Below are positions 7,152 through 18,646 of a stretch of DNA of 42,810 bases, one piece after another (position 1 is the stretch's first letter; each line of letters opens with the position of its first letter). Source of the DNA: an uncultured Lachnospiraceae bacterium (GTDB lineage Bacteria; Bacillota; Clostridia; Lachnospirales; Lachnospiraceae); contig CAJOLD010000006.1 of NCBI GenBank assembly GCA_905235435.1, positions 1-42,810 on the forward strand, written 5' to 3'. Made by a program: the position numbers and the translations under genes. The notes under the pieces are model-generated. The model searched no databases. It worked only from the letters and a program-made list of their open reading frames with translations, and was not told the DNA's origin.

Positions 7152-8366
7152 ATGATCAATATTGCTGTTTTAGGATACGGCACTGTCGGAAGCGGCGTGG
7201 TCGAAGTCATCCGCACCAACAAAGAGCAGATCGGCAGACGGGCCGGAGATGAGATCCGGGTCAAATACGTTCTTGACCTGAGGGAATTCCCCGGGGATCC
7301 CGTGCAGGATGTGCTGGTGCATGATTTCGACACGATCGCAGGCGATCCGGAGGTCGATATCGTCGTTGAAGTGATGGGCGGCTTCGAGCCGGCTCACACG
7401 TTTGCGAAGAGAGCTCTGGAGGCGGGCAAGAGCGTCTGCACTTCCAACAAGGCCATGGTGGCGAAATTCGGGGCGGAGCTTCTTGAGATCGCCCGGGAAA
7501 AGAATGTGAACTTCATGTTCGAGGCGAGCTGTGGCGGCGGAATCCCCATTATCCGCGCCCTCAACGGCTCACTGACCGCGGACGTGATCGATCAGGTCGC
7601 CGGCATCCTGAACGGCACGACGAATTATATGCTGTACCGCATGCGCGTGGAGGGCAGTGACTTCGGCACGGCTCTGAAGGAAGCGCAGGAGAAGGGTTAC
7701 GCCGAGGCGGATCCGACCGCGGACGTGGACGGACATGACGCGCGGCGCAAGATCGCTATCCTTTCTTCCATTGCGTACGGCGGATATATGGACGCAGAGG
7801 AGGTCTACACGGAGGGGATACGGGATATCACCCCGGAGGATATGCTGTACGCGGAGCAGATGGGTATGCGCATCAAGCTCCTGGCTGTCAGCAGACAGAT
7901 GCCGGACGGCGTATGCGCCGCACTGGTCGCGCCCTTCCTGGTCCATGCGGAGAACCCGCTCTTTGCGGTCAATGACGTATTTAACGCGGTATTCGTTCAC
8001 GGCAATATGCTGGGAGACGCCATGTTCTACGGGAGCGGCGCCGGAAAGCTGCCGACTGCGAGCGCCGTCGTGGCGGACGTCATTGAGGAAGCGCAGCATC
8101 TCCACGAGCATATCCCCTGCAACTGGGGAGAGGAAAAGCTGGAGCTGCAAGATCCGCAGGAAGTGGACAGCCTCTTCTTTGTACGCGTCACAGGGAAAAC
8201 GCGGGAAGAGATCGAAGCTGCCTTCGGAAAAGGCTGTGAGTTCGTCAGCTGCCCGTCTCTTTCCGGAGAGACCGGCGTTATTACGCCGCGCATGACGCAC
8301 CGCGAATATTACGCGGCTGCCGAAAAGATCGGCGGCGTGATCAGTATGATCCGTATCAAAGATTAA
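7152..8366 (+). CDS. hom: Homoserine dehydrogenase
   Basis: This encodes a 404-residue enzyme reducing aspartate semialdehyde to homoserine for threonine and methionine synthesis. The N-terminal Rossmann motif GYGTVGSG (about 8-15) binds NAD(P). The catalytic-region signatures EASCGGGIPII, ILNGTTNYML and DPTADVDGHDARRK are all visible. The last 85 residues form a regulatory-like segment, shorter than the full ACT domain of Bacillus-type enzymes of about 430 residues. No thrB, thrC or aspartokinase lies beside it. AGGTAAATA precedes the ATG. It may be read from the SH3b promoter, because no clear terminator separates them. Confidence 0.95.
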   Translation: MINIAVLGYGTVGSGVVEVIRTNKEQIGRRAGDEIRVKYVLDLREFPGDPVQDVLVHDFDTIAGDPEVDIVVEVMGGFEPAHTFAKRALEAGKSVCTSNKAMVAKFGAELLEIAREKNVNFMFEASCGGGIPIIRALNGSLTADVIDQVAGILNGTTNYMLYRMRVEGSDFGTALKEAQEKGYAEADPTADVDGHDARRKIAILSSIAYGGYMDAEEVYTEGIRDITPEDMLYAEQMGMRIKLLAVSRQMPDGVCAALVAPFLVHAENPLFAVNDVFNAVFVHGNMLGDAMFYGSGAGKLPTASAVVADVIEEAQHLHEHIPCNWGEEKLELQDPQEVDSLFFVRVTGKTREEIEAAFGKGCEFVSCPSLSGETGVITPRMTHREYYAAAEKIGGVISMIRIKD

Positions 8367-11657
<3,291 letters not shown>

Positions 11658-11666
11658 GAAGAACGG

Positions 11667-11696
11667 TTGACAAAGGCTTTCATGATGTGATATAAA
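11667..11696 (+). promoter_or_regulatory. Promoter of tRNA-Trp
   Basis: A consensus TTGACA is followed after 18 bp by TATAAA. The start point would be near base 11703, about 20 bases before the tRNA. The -35 box lies ten bases after the lacZ stop. Confidence 0.7.
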
Positions 11697-11723
11697 AATG
11701 TGGTGAGCCAAGGCGCATCACAC

Positions 11724-11794
11724 AGGGGATTGGTCAAATGGTATGATAGGGGTCTCCAAAACCTTTGGTGGGAGTTCGATTCTCTCATCCCCTG
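11724..11794 (+). tRNA. tRNA-Trp (anticodon CCA)
   Basis: This is a 71-base cloverleaf. The acceptor AGGGGAT pairs with ATCCCCT and the discriminator base is G. The D stem is GTCA/TGAT with the loop containing GG. The anticodon stem is GGGGT/ACCTT with loop CTCCAAA, giving anticodon CCA. The T arm is GGGAG-TTCGATT-CTCTC. The CCA end is not encoded. It is a single tRNA with its own promoter and terminator. Confidence 0.95.
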
Positions 11795-11808
11795 CTTATT
11801 AACTAAAG

Positions 11809-11845
11809 CCCGGAAGGCTATTCATGCTTTCCGGGTCTTTTTTTT
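11809..11845 (+). terminator. Terminator of tRNA-Trp
   Basis: CCCGGAAGGC pairs with GCTTTCCGGG (one wobble) around a 7-base loop, followed by TC and a run of eight T. Confidence 0.9.
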
Positions 11846-11849
11846 CAGG

Positions 11850-11868
11850 GGGGATCCGATCCCCTTTT
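11850..11868 (+). terminator. Possible second, tandem terminator
   Basis: GGGGAT and ATCCCC form a short 6-bp stem with a 3-base loop followed by TTTT. It could catch read-through from the tRNA terminator. Confidence 0.35.
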
Positions 11869-11896
11869 GAGTTCCCGGAAGAAAGGATGAGAAACC

Positions 11897-12382
11897 ATGA
11901 ACAATGATCTTTTCTATGAACAGATCGTTCCCGCGGATCCAAAGGTGCCCAAAGCGCTCTACGTCCTTCTGATGACCGTCTCTGTCCTGTTCGGGCTATT
12001 CCTGACTGTTGCGGTCACGGTCTTCGCCCTTATTGTTCTCGTAGGCCTGGTCTATGCGCTGATATGGGTCGTGCGCCCGCGCACTTCGGTCGAATATGAG
12101 TACTGCCTGACCAACTCGGATCTGACGGTCGATATTATCTACCGGAAAGAGAAGAGAGCGTCCGTCGCGAACATCGATCTTCGGGACGCGGGCGCCGTGA
12201 ACGTCGGAAGGCCCGGATCGACCGAAGGGTACGGGAAAGTCTTTGACTGCTGCGGGACGAACATGGATCCTTCCACCGTATGCAATATCGGTTTTAACAG
12301 GGACGGCAGCCGCTGCCTTCTCCTTTTTACCCCTGATGAGACGATGACGCAGATGATGCGGCGCATCGTGCCTGTAAGATAA
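11897..12382 (+). CDS. Two-helix membrane protein of unknown function
   Basis: This encodes a 161-residue protein with a short cytoplasmic N-terminus, a hydrophobic hairpin of two membrane helices (about 20-60) and a soluble C-terminal domain (about 65-161) that looks like a beta-rich PH-type domain (SVEYEYCLTNSDLTVDIIYRK). It resembles the DUF6106-type proteins of Clostridia, but this is from memory and not certain. AAGGATGAG precedes the ATG. The next gene starts 8 bases after its stop, and its ribosome site overlaps the stop, so the two are co-transcribed. No promoter of its own is evident. Confidence 0.7.
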   Translation: MNNDLFYEQIVPADPKVPKALYVLLMTVSVLFGLFLTVAVTVFALIVLVGLVYALIWVVRPRTSVEYEYCLTNSDLTVDIIYRKEKRASVANIDLRDAGAVNVGRPGSTEGYGKVFDCCGTNMDPSTVCNIGFNRDGSRCLLLFTPDETMTQMMRRIVPVR

Positions 12383-12390
12383 AGGAGTTT

Positions 12391-13434
12391 ATGATGCGAT
12401 TTCCGGCTTTTCTCAAAGAGGGCGGGACGATCGGTTTCCCGGCGCCCTCCTTCGGCTGTGCTTCCGAACCTTACCGCAGCGCTTTTTTGAACGCGCAGAA
12501 GATCTTAAATGAAAAGGGCTTCGGGACTGTGCCCGGTCCAAATGCCTACGCGGGCGACGGAATCGGCATCAGCAGCTCGCCCTGCTCCTGCGGGGAGGAG
12601 CTGACGCAGATGATGCTGGCGGATGACACGCAGGCGCTGATCTCCTGCGGCGGCGGCGAGCTGATGTGCGAGATCCTGGACCATGTCGATTTTGACGCGG
12701 TCGCCGGGGCTGCGCCGAAATGGTTCATGGGATACTCGGACAATACGAATTTTACTTTCCTGCTGGCGACGCTCTGCGATACCGCCTCCATCTACGGGCC
12801 CTGCGCGGGCACCTTCGGCATGGAGCCGTGGCATCCCGCTGTGGAGGATGCCCTGGACCTGCTGCAGGGGAAAAAGATGACTCTGCACGGCTATGACGGG
12901 TACGAGAAGGAGAGCCTGAAGGATGAGGAGCATCCGCTGCTTCCTTATAACATTACGCAGAAACGGCAGTTCCGTCTGTGGCGGCCCAGGGAGGGCTGTG
13001 CGGAAGGAGAGGCCCGGCTTTCCGGCCGGCTGCTCGGCGGCTGCATGGACTGTCTGGTGAACCTGACGGGAACCGGCTATGACAGGGTCTCCCGGTTCGC
13101 GGAAAAGTATAAGGAAGACGGGATCCTCTGGTTCCTGGAGGCCTGCGACCTGAATGTGTTCGGGATACGCAGGGCGCTCTGGAACATGAAGCATGCGGGA
13201 TGGTTCGAAAACGCCTCCGGCTTCCTGATCGGAAGGCCGCTCTGCATGGGAGAGGAAATGATGGGGCTTGACCAGTACGACGCCGTGACAGCGGTCCTCG
13301 GAGACCTGGGCGTGCCCATCCTGATGGATCTGGATATCGGGCACCTGCCGCCCATGATGCCGGTCATGACCGGCGCCCTGGCAGAGGTAAGTCTGCAGGG
13401 GCAGGAGCTTGCTGTGACATACGAGTGTAAGTGA
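12391..13434 (+). CDS. LD-carboxypeptidase / MccF-like peptidase, family S66
   Basis: This encodes a 347-residue cytoplasmic serine peptidase of the LdcA/MccF family. LdcA members cut the terminal D-Ala from tetrapeptide stems in wall recycling; MccF members cut aminoacyl-nucleotide antibiotics. The S66 triad is visible as Ser116 in GYSDNTN, Glu250 in WFLEACD and His318 in DIGHLPPMMP. GTIGFPAPS at the N-terminus and SCGGGE are also typical. The start may be the second ATG (one codon on), which has better spacing from AAGGAG. The long insertion and FLEACD style favour the MccF-like branch, but substrate choice is uncertain. Confidence 0.9.
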   Translation: MMRFPAFLKEGGTIGFPAPSFGCASEPYRSAFLNAQKILNEKGFGTVPGPNAYAGDGIGISSSPCSCGEELTQMMLADDTQALISCGGGELMCEILDHVDFDAVAGAAPKWFMGYSDNTNFTFLLATLCDTASIYGPCAGTFGMEPWHPAVEDALDLLQGKKMTLHGYDGYEKESLKDEEHPLLPYNITQKRQFRLWRPREGCAEGEARLSGRLLGGCMDCLVNLTGTGYDRVSRFAEKYKEDGILWFLEACDLNVFGIRRALWNMKHAGWFENASGFLIGRPLCMGEEMMGLDQYDAVTAVLGDLGVPILMDLDIGHLPPMMPVMTGALAEVSLQGQELAVTYECK

Positions 13435-13444
13435 AGGGATAAAA

Positions 13445-13490
13445 AGAAGACGGGCGGGAGCGCATGTTTGCGCGTTCCCGCCCGTTGTTT
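13445..13490. terminator. Bidirectional terminator
   Basis: ACGGGCGGGA and TCCCGCCCGT form a 10-bp GC-rich stem with a further small stem inside. AAAAAG lies on the left and TTGTTTC on the right, so it can end both the S66 gene and the converging DUF308 gene. Confidence 0.75.
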
Positions 13491-13512
13491 CTATCAGATC
13501 CGTATTCCTTGA

Positions 13513-14031
13513 TCAGTGGTAGTACCGTATGCCGATGAACAGGTTGATGACGCCGTTGTAAATGAAGATCGCTCCGACGGCCATGACAATAAGGCGCATG
13601 GTCGAGAAGGGGTTGGCAAAGATGATGGCGCCGAACAGGATGGTCAGGCAGGCCATGCCCGCGGGAAGCATCCAGCGCTCATAACCGTTTCCTTTCATCG
13701 AGACGGCCCGGACCAGGTTGATAATGCCGCTGGCCATGATAAGAAGCCCCGTGATGCACGGGAAGAACCCGATCACTCCGTAGCTGTCAAAAAGAAGGAA
13801 AAGCCCGACGACCACGGCAATGATCGCCAGGGTGATCGCGGCGGTATTGGCCACGCCCTTGAGCGAAGCGGTCAGGTGATTATACAGTGTCAGGCAGCCT
13901 CCGATAAGAAGCACTGCGCCGATCAGACGAATGACGACCACAAGAGCGGTTCCCGGACGGAAGATCAGGGCAAGCCCGAGCAGGATCGTCAGGACAGAAA
14001 CAATGGTAGAATTGATCTTTGCTTTTTCCAA
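13513..14031 (-). CDS. DUF308 (HdeD-like) membrane protein
   Basis: This encodes a 172-residue protein made almost wholly of six membrane helices, with the DUF308 repeats LLGLALIFRPGTAL, LLIGGCLTLYNHL and MLPAGMACLTILFGAIIFANP. HdeD in enteric bacteria relates to acid resistance; the function in Firmicutes is unknown. The start is chosen at a TTG codon (MEKAKINSTIVS) because GGGAGGTG lies 7 bases before it and no ATG fits; the longer in-frame reading upstream crosses the promoter and is not hydrophobic. It is monocistronic, with a clean promoter and terminator. Confidence 0.82.
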   Translation of the reverse strand: MEKAKINSTIVSVLTILLGLALIFRPGTALVVVIRLIGAVLLIGGCLTLYNHLTASLKGVANTAAITLAIIAVVVGLFLLFDSYGVIGFFPCITGLLIMASGIINLVRAVSMKGNGYERWMLPAGMACLTILFGAIIFANPFSTMRLIVMAVGAIFIYNGVINLFIGIRYYH

Positions 14032-14079
14032 TATTGCACCTCCCTGTATCAGACAGTTTCGGCCCGCGGCCTTTTTTTC

Positions 14080-14108
14080 ACTATAGCACAGAACCGCTTT
14101 GATGACAA
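14080..14108 (-). promoter_or_regulatory. Promoter of the DUF308 gene
   Basis: On the minus strand TTGTCA and TATAGT are 17 bp apart, with TGC before the -10 box. It is nearly the same in sequence as the truA and small-gene promoters. Confidence 0.7.
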
Positions 14109-14172
14109 CAAACTGTGCATTATGTATAAAACCGCAGCGCCCTTTTTTGTGCGGAAATGCAGAAAGACGCAC

Positions 14173-14202
14173 TTGATGAAGAGGCGCGTGAAAATTTATA
14201 AT
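14173..14202 (+). promoter_or_regulatory. Promoter of ptsI
   Basis: TTGATG and a consensus TATAAT are 18 bp apart. The leader to the ATG is about 70 bases long, and AAAGGA lies 9 bases before the start. Confidence 0.6.
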
Positions 14203-14280
14203 TAGTTACGGAGACTTATAGGCATCTCAGACATCAATAGAATCTCTGGGCAACCAGCATTTAAGAAAGGACAGAAAGTT

Positions 14281-15939
14281 ATGATCGTTGCTACAGGTAA
14301 AAGTATTCTTAATGGCATTGCAATCGGAAAGATCAAGATCTATAAGGAACCGAAGGTGGAGATCAGCGAAGCCCTGATCGGCGAAGAAGAGGCCGAAGCC
14401 GAGATCGCGCGCTATGAGGCCGCGCGGGACAAGGCGATCGATCAGCAGAACGCGCTGTATGAGAAGGCGGTCGAGAGTGCCGGCGAGGACAGCGCGGAGA
14501 TCTTCAGCGTACACGCGATGATGCTGGAGGACGAAGACCTCAGTGACGCGGTCTGTGAGATCATCCGCGGTCAGAAGCATACGGCCGAGTACGCCGTAAA
14601 GCGCGCGTTTGACAACCAGGCCCAGGTGTTCGCGGAGATGGACGACCCGTATTTCAAGGCGAGGAGCGCCGATATCTATGATATTGAGCAGAACGTGCTG
14701 AACATCCTCATGGGGATCGACACCGACAGCATGCAGGGGACCGAGCCCTCCATCCTCGTGGCGGAGGATCTTGCCCCGTCACAGACGGTGAGGCTTGACA
14801 AATCTCTGCTTCTGGGTATGATCACCAGAGAGGGAAGCTCGAACAGCCACACCGCCATCCTCGCGCGCAGCATGAACCTCCCCGCGCTGATCCAGTGCAA
14901 GGAGATCGATGATTCCTGGGACGGCAGGATGGCCATCCTGGACGGATATAATCACTGTGTATATGTAGATCCCACGCCGGATCTGATGGAGACCCTGAGC
15001 GCAAGACAGAAAGAGGACGAGCGCCAGAGAGCCCTCCTTGAAGAGCTTAGGGGGGAGGAGAACGTTACCCTCGACGGGACGAAGGTCCGGGTCTACGCCA
15101 ATATCGGCGGCCCGTCCGACCTGGGCGCCGTACAGCAGAACGACGCCGGCGGCGTCGGACTGTTCCGCTCCGAGTTCGTCTATCTGAACAGCAAGGACTA
15201 TCCCACCGAGGACGAGCAGTTTGAAGCATACAGGCTTGCGGTCGAGACACTGGCGCCGAAGCTGGTGATCATCCGCACCTGCGATATCGGGGCGGACAAA
15301 AAGGTCGATTATATGGAGCTTGACCCGGAGGAGAACCCGGCGCTCGGCTTCCGCGCGGTCCGCATCTGCCTGACGCGCAGGGACTTTTTCAAGGCGCAGC
15401 TGCGCGCCCTGCTGCGTGCTTCGGCGTACGGAAATCTGGGCGTGATGTTCCCGATGATCACCTCCGTCCGCGAGGTGAAGGACTGCCTTGAGATCATGGA
15501 CGAGTGCAGGAGAGAGCTGGAGGCTGAGGGCATAGAGACGGGTCATGTGGAGACCGGCATCATGGTCGAGACACCGGCAGCCGTCCTCTGCGCGGATGAG
15601 CTGGCGGAGATGGTGGACTTCTTCTCCATCGGAACGAACGACCTCACGCAGTATATCTGCGCGATCGACCGCCAGAACGCAAAACTGGAGCCGTTCTCCG
15701 ACACCCATCACCCGGCTGTTCTGCGCGCCATCCGGATGACGGTCGAAGCGGGACACCGCCACAATACCTGGGTGGGTATCTGCGGCGAGCTCGGGGCGGA
15801 CCTGTCGCTGACAGAGACCTTCCTGAGAATGGGCGTCGACGAGCTCTCCGTCAATCCGAAGAGCGTGCTCCCGCTCCGCAAGGAGATCCGCGGGATCGAT
15901 CTTTCGAAGGAACCGTCGGAGGGGACCATCGTTTACTGA
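14281..15939 (+). CDS. ptsI: Phosphoenolpyruvate-protein phosphotransferase (PTS enzyme I)
   Basis: This encodes a 552-residue cytoplasmic enzyme that moves phosphate from phosphoenolpyruvate to HPr at the head of the sugar phosphotransferase system. The order is: HPr-binding helical domain (about 1-130), phosphohistidine domain with active His190 in GSSNSHTAILAR, linker, and a C-terminal PEP-binding barrel with FRSEFVYL, RTCDIGADK and the catalytic Cys501 in GICGELG. It is slightly shorter than the usual 570-575 residues because of a compact C-terminus. No ptsH lies next to it. Its own TATAAT promoter precedes it; a 55-base gap without a clear terminator leads to proA. Confidence 0.96.
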   Translation: MIVATGKSILNGIAIGKIKIYKEPKVEISEALIGEEEAEAEIARYEAARDKAIDQQNALYEKAVESAGEDSAEIFSVHAMMLEDEDLSDAVCEIIRGQKHTAEYAVKRAFDNQAQVFAEMDDPYFKARSADIYDIEQNVLNILMGIDTDSMQGTEPSILVAEDLAPSQTVRLDKSLLLGMITREGSSNSHTAILARSMNLPALIQCKEIDDSWDGRMAILDGYNHCVYVDPTPDLMETLSARQKEDERQRALLEELRGEENVTLDGTKVRVYANIGGPSDLGAVQQNDAGGVGLFRSEFVYLNSKDYPTEDEQFEAYRLAVETLAPKLVIIRTCDIGADKKVDYMELDPEENPALGFRAVRICLTRRDFFKAQLRALLRASAYGNLGVMFPMITSVREVKDCLEIMDECRRELEAEGIETGHVETGIMVETPAAVLCADELAEMVDFFSIGTNDLTQYICAIDRQNAKLEPFSDTHHPAVLRAIRMTVEAGHRHNTWVGICGELGADLSLTETFLRMGVDELSVNPKSVLPLRKEIRGIDLSKEPSEGTIVY

Positions 15940-15994
15940 TCAGTGGAACGGGCCCCTCTCCGGCTTAAGTTAACGCAATGCAGTGGAGGAACGT

Positions 15995-17230
15995 ATGGAT
16001 TACAAAGAGATGGCAAAGCAGGTAAAGGAAGCGGGCGCCCTGCTCGCGGCGGCAGACGACGGACTTCGCAATGAGGCCCTGCTGCGGATCGCCGGGAGCC
16101 TGGAGGCGCACAGGGAGGAGATCTTCGCCGCCAACCGCAGGGATATGGAAAGGGCCGGAGACCTTCGCGCGTCCGTGAAGGGACGTCTGAAATTTGACGA
16201 GCACAAGCTCGCGGACGTCGCATGCGGGATCCGGAACCTGACGCAGCTGCCCGACCCTCTTTCCCGCGTCCTCTTTGAACGTGAGCTGGATGAGGGGCTC
16301 ATCCTCTCCCGGGTGAGCTGCCCGATCGGCGTGATCGGCGTGATCTTTGAGGCGCGGCCGGACGCCCTCGTGCAGATATCCTCGCTCTGCATCAAGAGCG
16401 GGAACGGGGCCATCCTGAAGGGCGGGAGCGAGGCGAAGGAGACGAACCGCGCGCTCTTTGACGTGATCATGGAAGCCGGCACCGCCGCTGGCCTTCCCGA
16501 TCATTTTGCCGCCCTCGTGGAGGAGCGCGCCGGCGTGGATGAGATCATCCGCTGCCACGAGGAGATCGATCTTCTCATTCCCCGCGGCTCCAACGAGTTC
16601 GTCCGGTATATCATGGAGAACTCCGAGATCCCCGTGATGGGACACGCCGCCGGCATCTGCCACGTCTATGTGGACAGGGACGCGGATCTCGACAAGGCGA
16701 TCCCGATCATCGTTGACGCAAAGACGCAGTATCCGGCCGCCTGCAACGCGGCGGAGACCCTCCTTCTGGACGAGCCGGTCGCGGATGAGGTGATGCGCCG
16801 CCTGCAGGGCGCCGCGCCGGTCGATGTCACCTACATCGAGGCCCGCGGGGAGGAGGACTTCTGCGAGTACCTGGATTATAAGATGACGGTCCTTCGGGTG
16901 TCCGGGGCGGACGAGGCCATCGCGCATATCAACCGCTACGGTTCCCATCACACGGACGCCATCATCACAGAGAATGAAGAGACGGCGGAGCGCTTCATGA
17001 CCTTCGTCGACAGCGCGGGCGTTTACTGGAACGCCTCCACGCGGTTCGCCGACGGCTTCCGCTACGGCTTCGGCGCCGAGGTGGGGATCAGCACGGGCAA
17101 GCTGCCTCCGCGCGGCCCGGTCGGTCTGGACGGCCTTGTGACCTACAAATATAAGCTGCGCGGGAACGGGCATATCGTGCGGGATTACGCCGAGGGAAAG
17201 AAGAGTTTCCATTTTCGTGATCGTTCTTGA
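15995..17230 (+). CDS. proA: Glutamate-5-semialdehyde dehydrogenase (gamma-glutamyl phosphate reductase)
   Basis: This encodes a 411-residue enzyme reducing gamma-glutamyl phosphate to glutamate semialdehyde in proline synthesis. The aldehyde-dehydrogenase fold shows the catalytic Cys250 in YPAACNAAETLL, along with GVIGVIFEARPDA, GNGAILKGGSEA and the C-terminal FGAEVGISTGKLPPRGPVGL, all ProA signatures. The start is the ATG after GGAGGAACGT; a GTG four codons earlier would put the ribosome site inside the coding region. The partner kinase gene proB is not in the window, which is less common. It is probably read from the ptsI promoter. Confidence 0.96.
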   Translation: MDYKEMAKQVKEAGALLAAADDGLRNEALLRIAGSLEAHREEIFAANRRDMERAGDLRASVKGRLKFDEHKLADVACGIRNLTQLPDPLSRVLFERELDEGLILSRVSCPIGVIGVIFEARPDALVQISSLCIKSGNGAILKGGSEAKETNRALFDVIMEAGTAAGLPDHFAALVEERAGVDEIIRCHEEIDLLIPRGSNEFVRYIMENSEIPVMGHAAGICHVYVDRDADLDKAIPIIVDAKTQYPAACNAAETLLLDEPVADEVMRRLQGAAPVDVTYIEARGEEDFCEYLDYKMTVLRVSGADEAIAHINRYGSHHTDAIITENEETAERFMTFVDSAGVYWNASTRFADGFRYGFGAEVGISTGKLPPRGPVGLDGLVTYKYKLRGNGHIVRDYAEGKKSFHFRDRS

Positions 17231-17255
17231 CGGGAGAAGGGTGTTGTCATAGAAT
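17227..17255 (+). promoter_or_regulatory. Promoter of the aspartate aminotransferase gene
   Basis: TTGACG, overlapping the proA stop codon, is followed after 17 bp by TAGAAT. It gives a leader of about 50 bases. Confidence 0.5.
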
Positions 17256-17312
17256 AGGAGACAAATGTTTTCCTGAGAAAGACGATTACGCAGAATGGAG
17301 GATGATCGGTTC

Positions 17313-18596
17313 ATGAAGCCATACAAAGAATGGGACAGAGAGCAGCTGATGCAGGAGTACGACCGGCTCCGCGCGGAGTATGAGAAGGCCAAGGCGAGCG
17401 GACTCTCCCTGGATATGTCGAGGGGAAAGCCTTCCGCGGCGCAGGTCGAGATCAGCCGCGGCCTGCTGGATGTGCTCTCGAGCACCAGCGATCTTACCGA
17501 GAACGGGCTGGACTGCTGCAACTACGGCTATCTGGAGGGCATTCCCGAGGCCAAGGAGCTGATCGCCGACATCGTGCAGGTAGAGCCGGAGAACGTGATC
17601 ATCTACGGAAACTCCAGCCTGAATATCATGTACGATCAGATCTCGCGCTCCTACACGCACGGCGTTATGGGGCACACCCCCTGGTGCAGACAGGACAAGA
17701 TCAAATTCCTGTGTCCGGTCCCCGGCTATGACAGGCATTTTGCGATCACGGAATGGTTCGGCATCGAGATGATCAACATTCCGCTTTATGACGACGGTCC
17801 CGACATGGACATGGTCGAGTCTTACGTGAACACAGACCCCGCAGTGAAAGGCATCTGGTGTGTTCCGAAATACTCGAACCCCACCGGCACCAGCTATTCT
17901 GACGAGACGGTCCTCCGGATGGCCGCGCTCGAGCCGGCGGCGGAGGATTTCCGCCTGTACTGGGATAACGCGTACAACGTGCATCACCTTTACGACGACC
18001 GTCAGGACGAGATCCTTGAGATCCTTCAGTGCTGCAAGGAAGCGGGCCATCCCGACATGGCCTATAAATTCTTCTCCACCTCCAAGATCACTTTCCCGGG
18101 CAGCGGCATCGCGGCTCTGGTCTCCTCGGAGGCAAACCTGGCGGATGTGCGCCGCCAGCTGAAGATCCAGACGATCGGCCATGACAAGCTGAACATGCTC
18201 CGCCATGTGCGCTTCTTCCGCGATGAAGTGGGCGTCAGGGAGCATATGAAAAAACATGCCGCTTTCCTGCGTCCGAAGTTCGAGATCGTGCTCTCGACGC
18301 TGGAGAGGGAGATCGAAGGTCTGGAGATCGGGACCTGGATCAGGCCGAGGGGCGGCTACTTTATCTCCTTCAATTCCCTTCCGGGATGCGCGAAGAAGAT
18401 CGTAGCAAGGTCAAAGGAGGCGGGCCTTGTGCTCACCGGTGCCGGCGCCACCTACCCCTACGGAAAGGATCCGGAGGACAGCAACATCCGTATCGCGCCG
18501 TCTTATCCGACGGAGGAGGAGCTGATCCAGGCCATGCAGGTCTTTGTTCTGAGCGTTAAGCTTGTCAGTATCGAGAAAATCCTTGCTCTCGATTAG
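17313..18596 (+). CDS. Aspartate aminotransferase, subgroup Ic type
   Basis: This encodes a 427-residue PLP enzyme of the PF12897-type (type Ic) aspartate aminotransferases. SLDMSRGKPS near the N-terminus is the hallmark of that group. The PLP lysine is Lys258 in STSKITFPGSG. The other PLP-site motifs are YGNSSLNIM, KYSNPTGTSYS and YWDNAYNVHHL, and the substrate-binding Arg lies in IRIAPSYPTEEE. It would interconvert aspartate and oxaloacetate with glutamate and 2-oxoglutarate. Start choice: the ATG opening MKPYKEW fits homologues and lies 11 bases after GGAGG; an ATG six codons upstream has no ribosome site. It is followed directly by a promoter for the next gene. Confidence 0.9.
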   Translation: MKPYKEWDREQLMQEYDRLRAEYEKAKASGLSLDMSRGKPSAAQVEISRGLLDVLSSTSDLTENGLDCCNYGYLEGIPEAKELIADIVQVEPENVIIYGNSSLNIMYDQISRSYTHGVMGHTPWCRQDKIKFLCPVPGYDRHFAITEWFGIEMINIPLYDDGPDMDMVESYVNTDPAVKGIWCVPKYSNPTGTSYSDETVLRMAALEPAAEDFRLYWDNAYNVHHLYDDRQDEILEILQCCKEAGHPDMAYKFFSTSKITFPGSGIAALVSSEANLADVRRQLKIQTIGHDKLNMLRHVRFFRDEVGVREHMKKHAAFLRPKFEIVLSTLEREIEGLEIGTWIRPRGGYFISFNSLPGCAKKIVARSKEAGLVLTGAGATYPYGKDPEDSNIRIAPSYPTEEELIQAMQVFVLSVKLVSIEKILALD

Positions 18597-18611
18597 TGAA
18601 TGAGCTATAAT
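18583..18611 (+). promoter_or_regulatory. Promoter of the PYGEQ-repeat membrane protein gene
   Basis: TTGCTC and a consensus TATAAT are spaced by 17 bp. The -35 box lies inside the last codons of the aminotransferase gene. Confidence 0.65.
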
Positions 18612-18646
18612 TGACGGTAAGTATTGATGATAGGAGAGTTTTCGAC

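Noticed and set aside
7152..8366. Homoserine dehydrogenase truncated at its regulatory end
   Set aside because: It is about 30 residues shorter than Bacillus enzymes, but the last segment is intact and ends in a normal way, and many clostridial forms have this length.
15940..15994. Riboswitch or attenuator before proA
   Set aside because: The 55 bases hold no stable stem plus T-run and no known aptamer motif.
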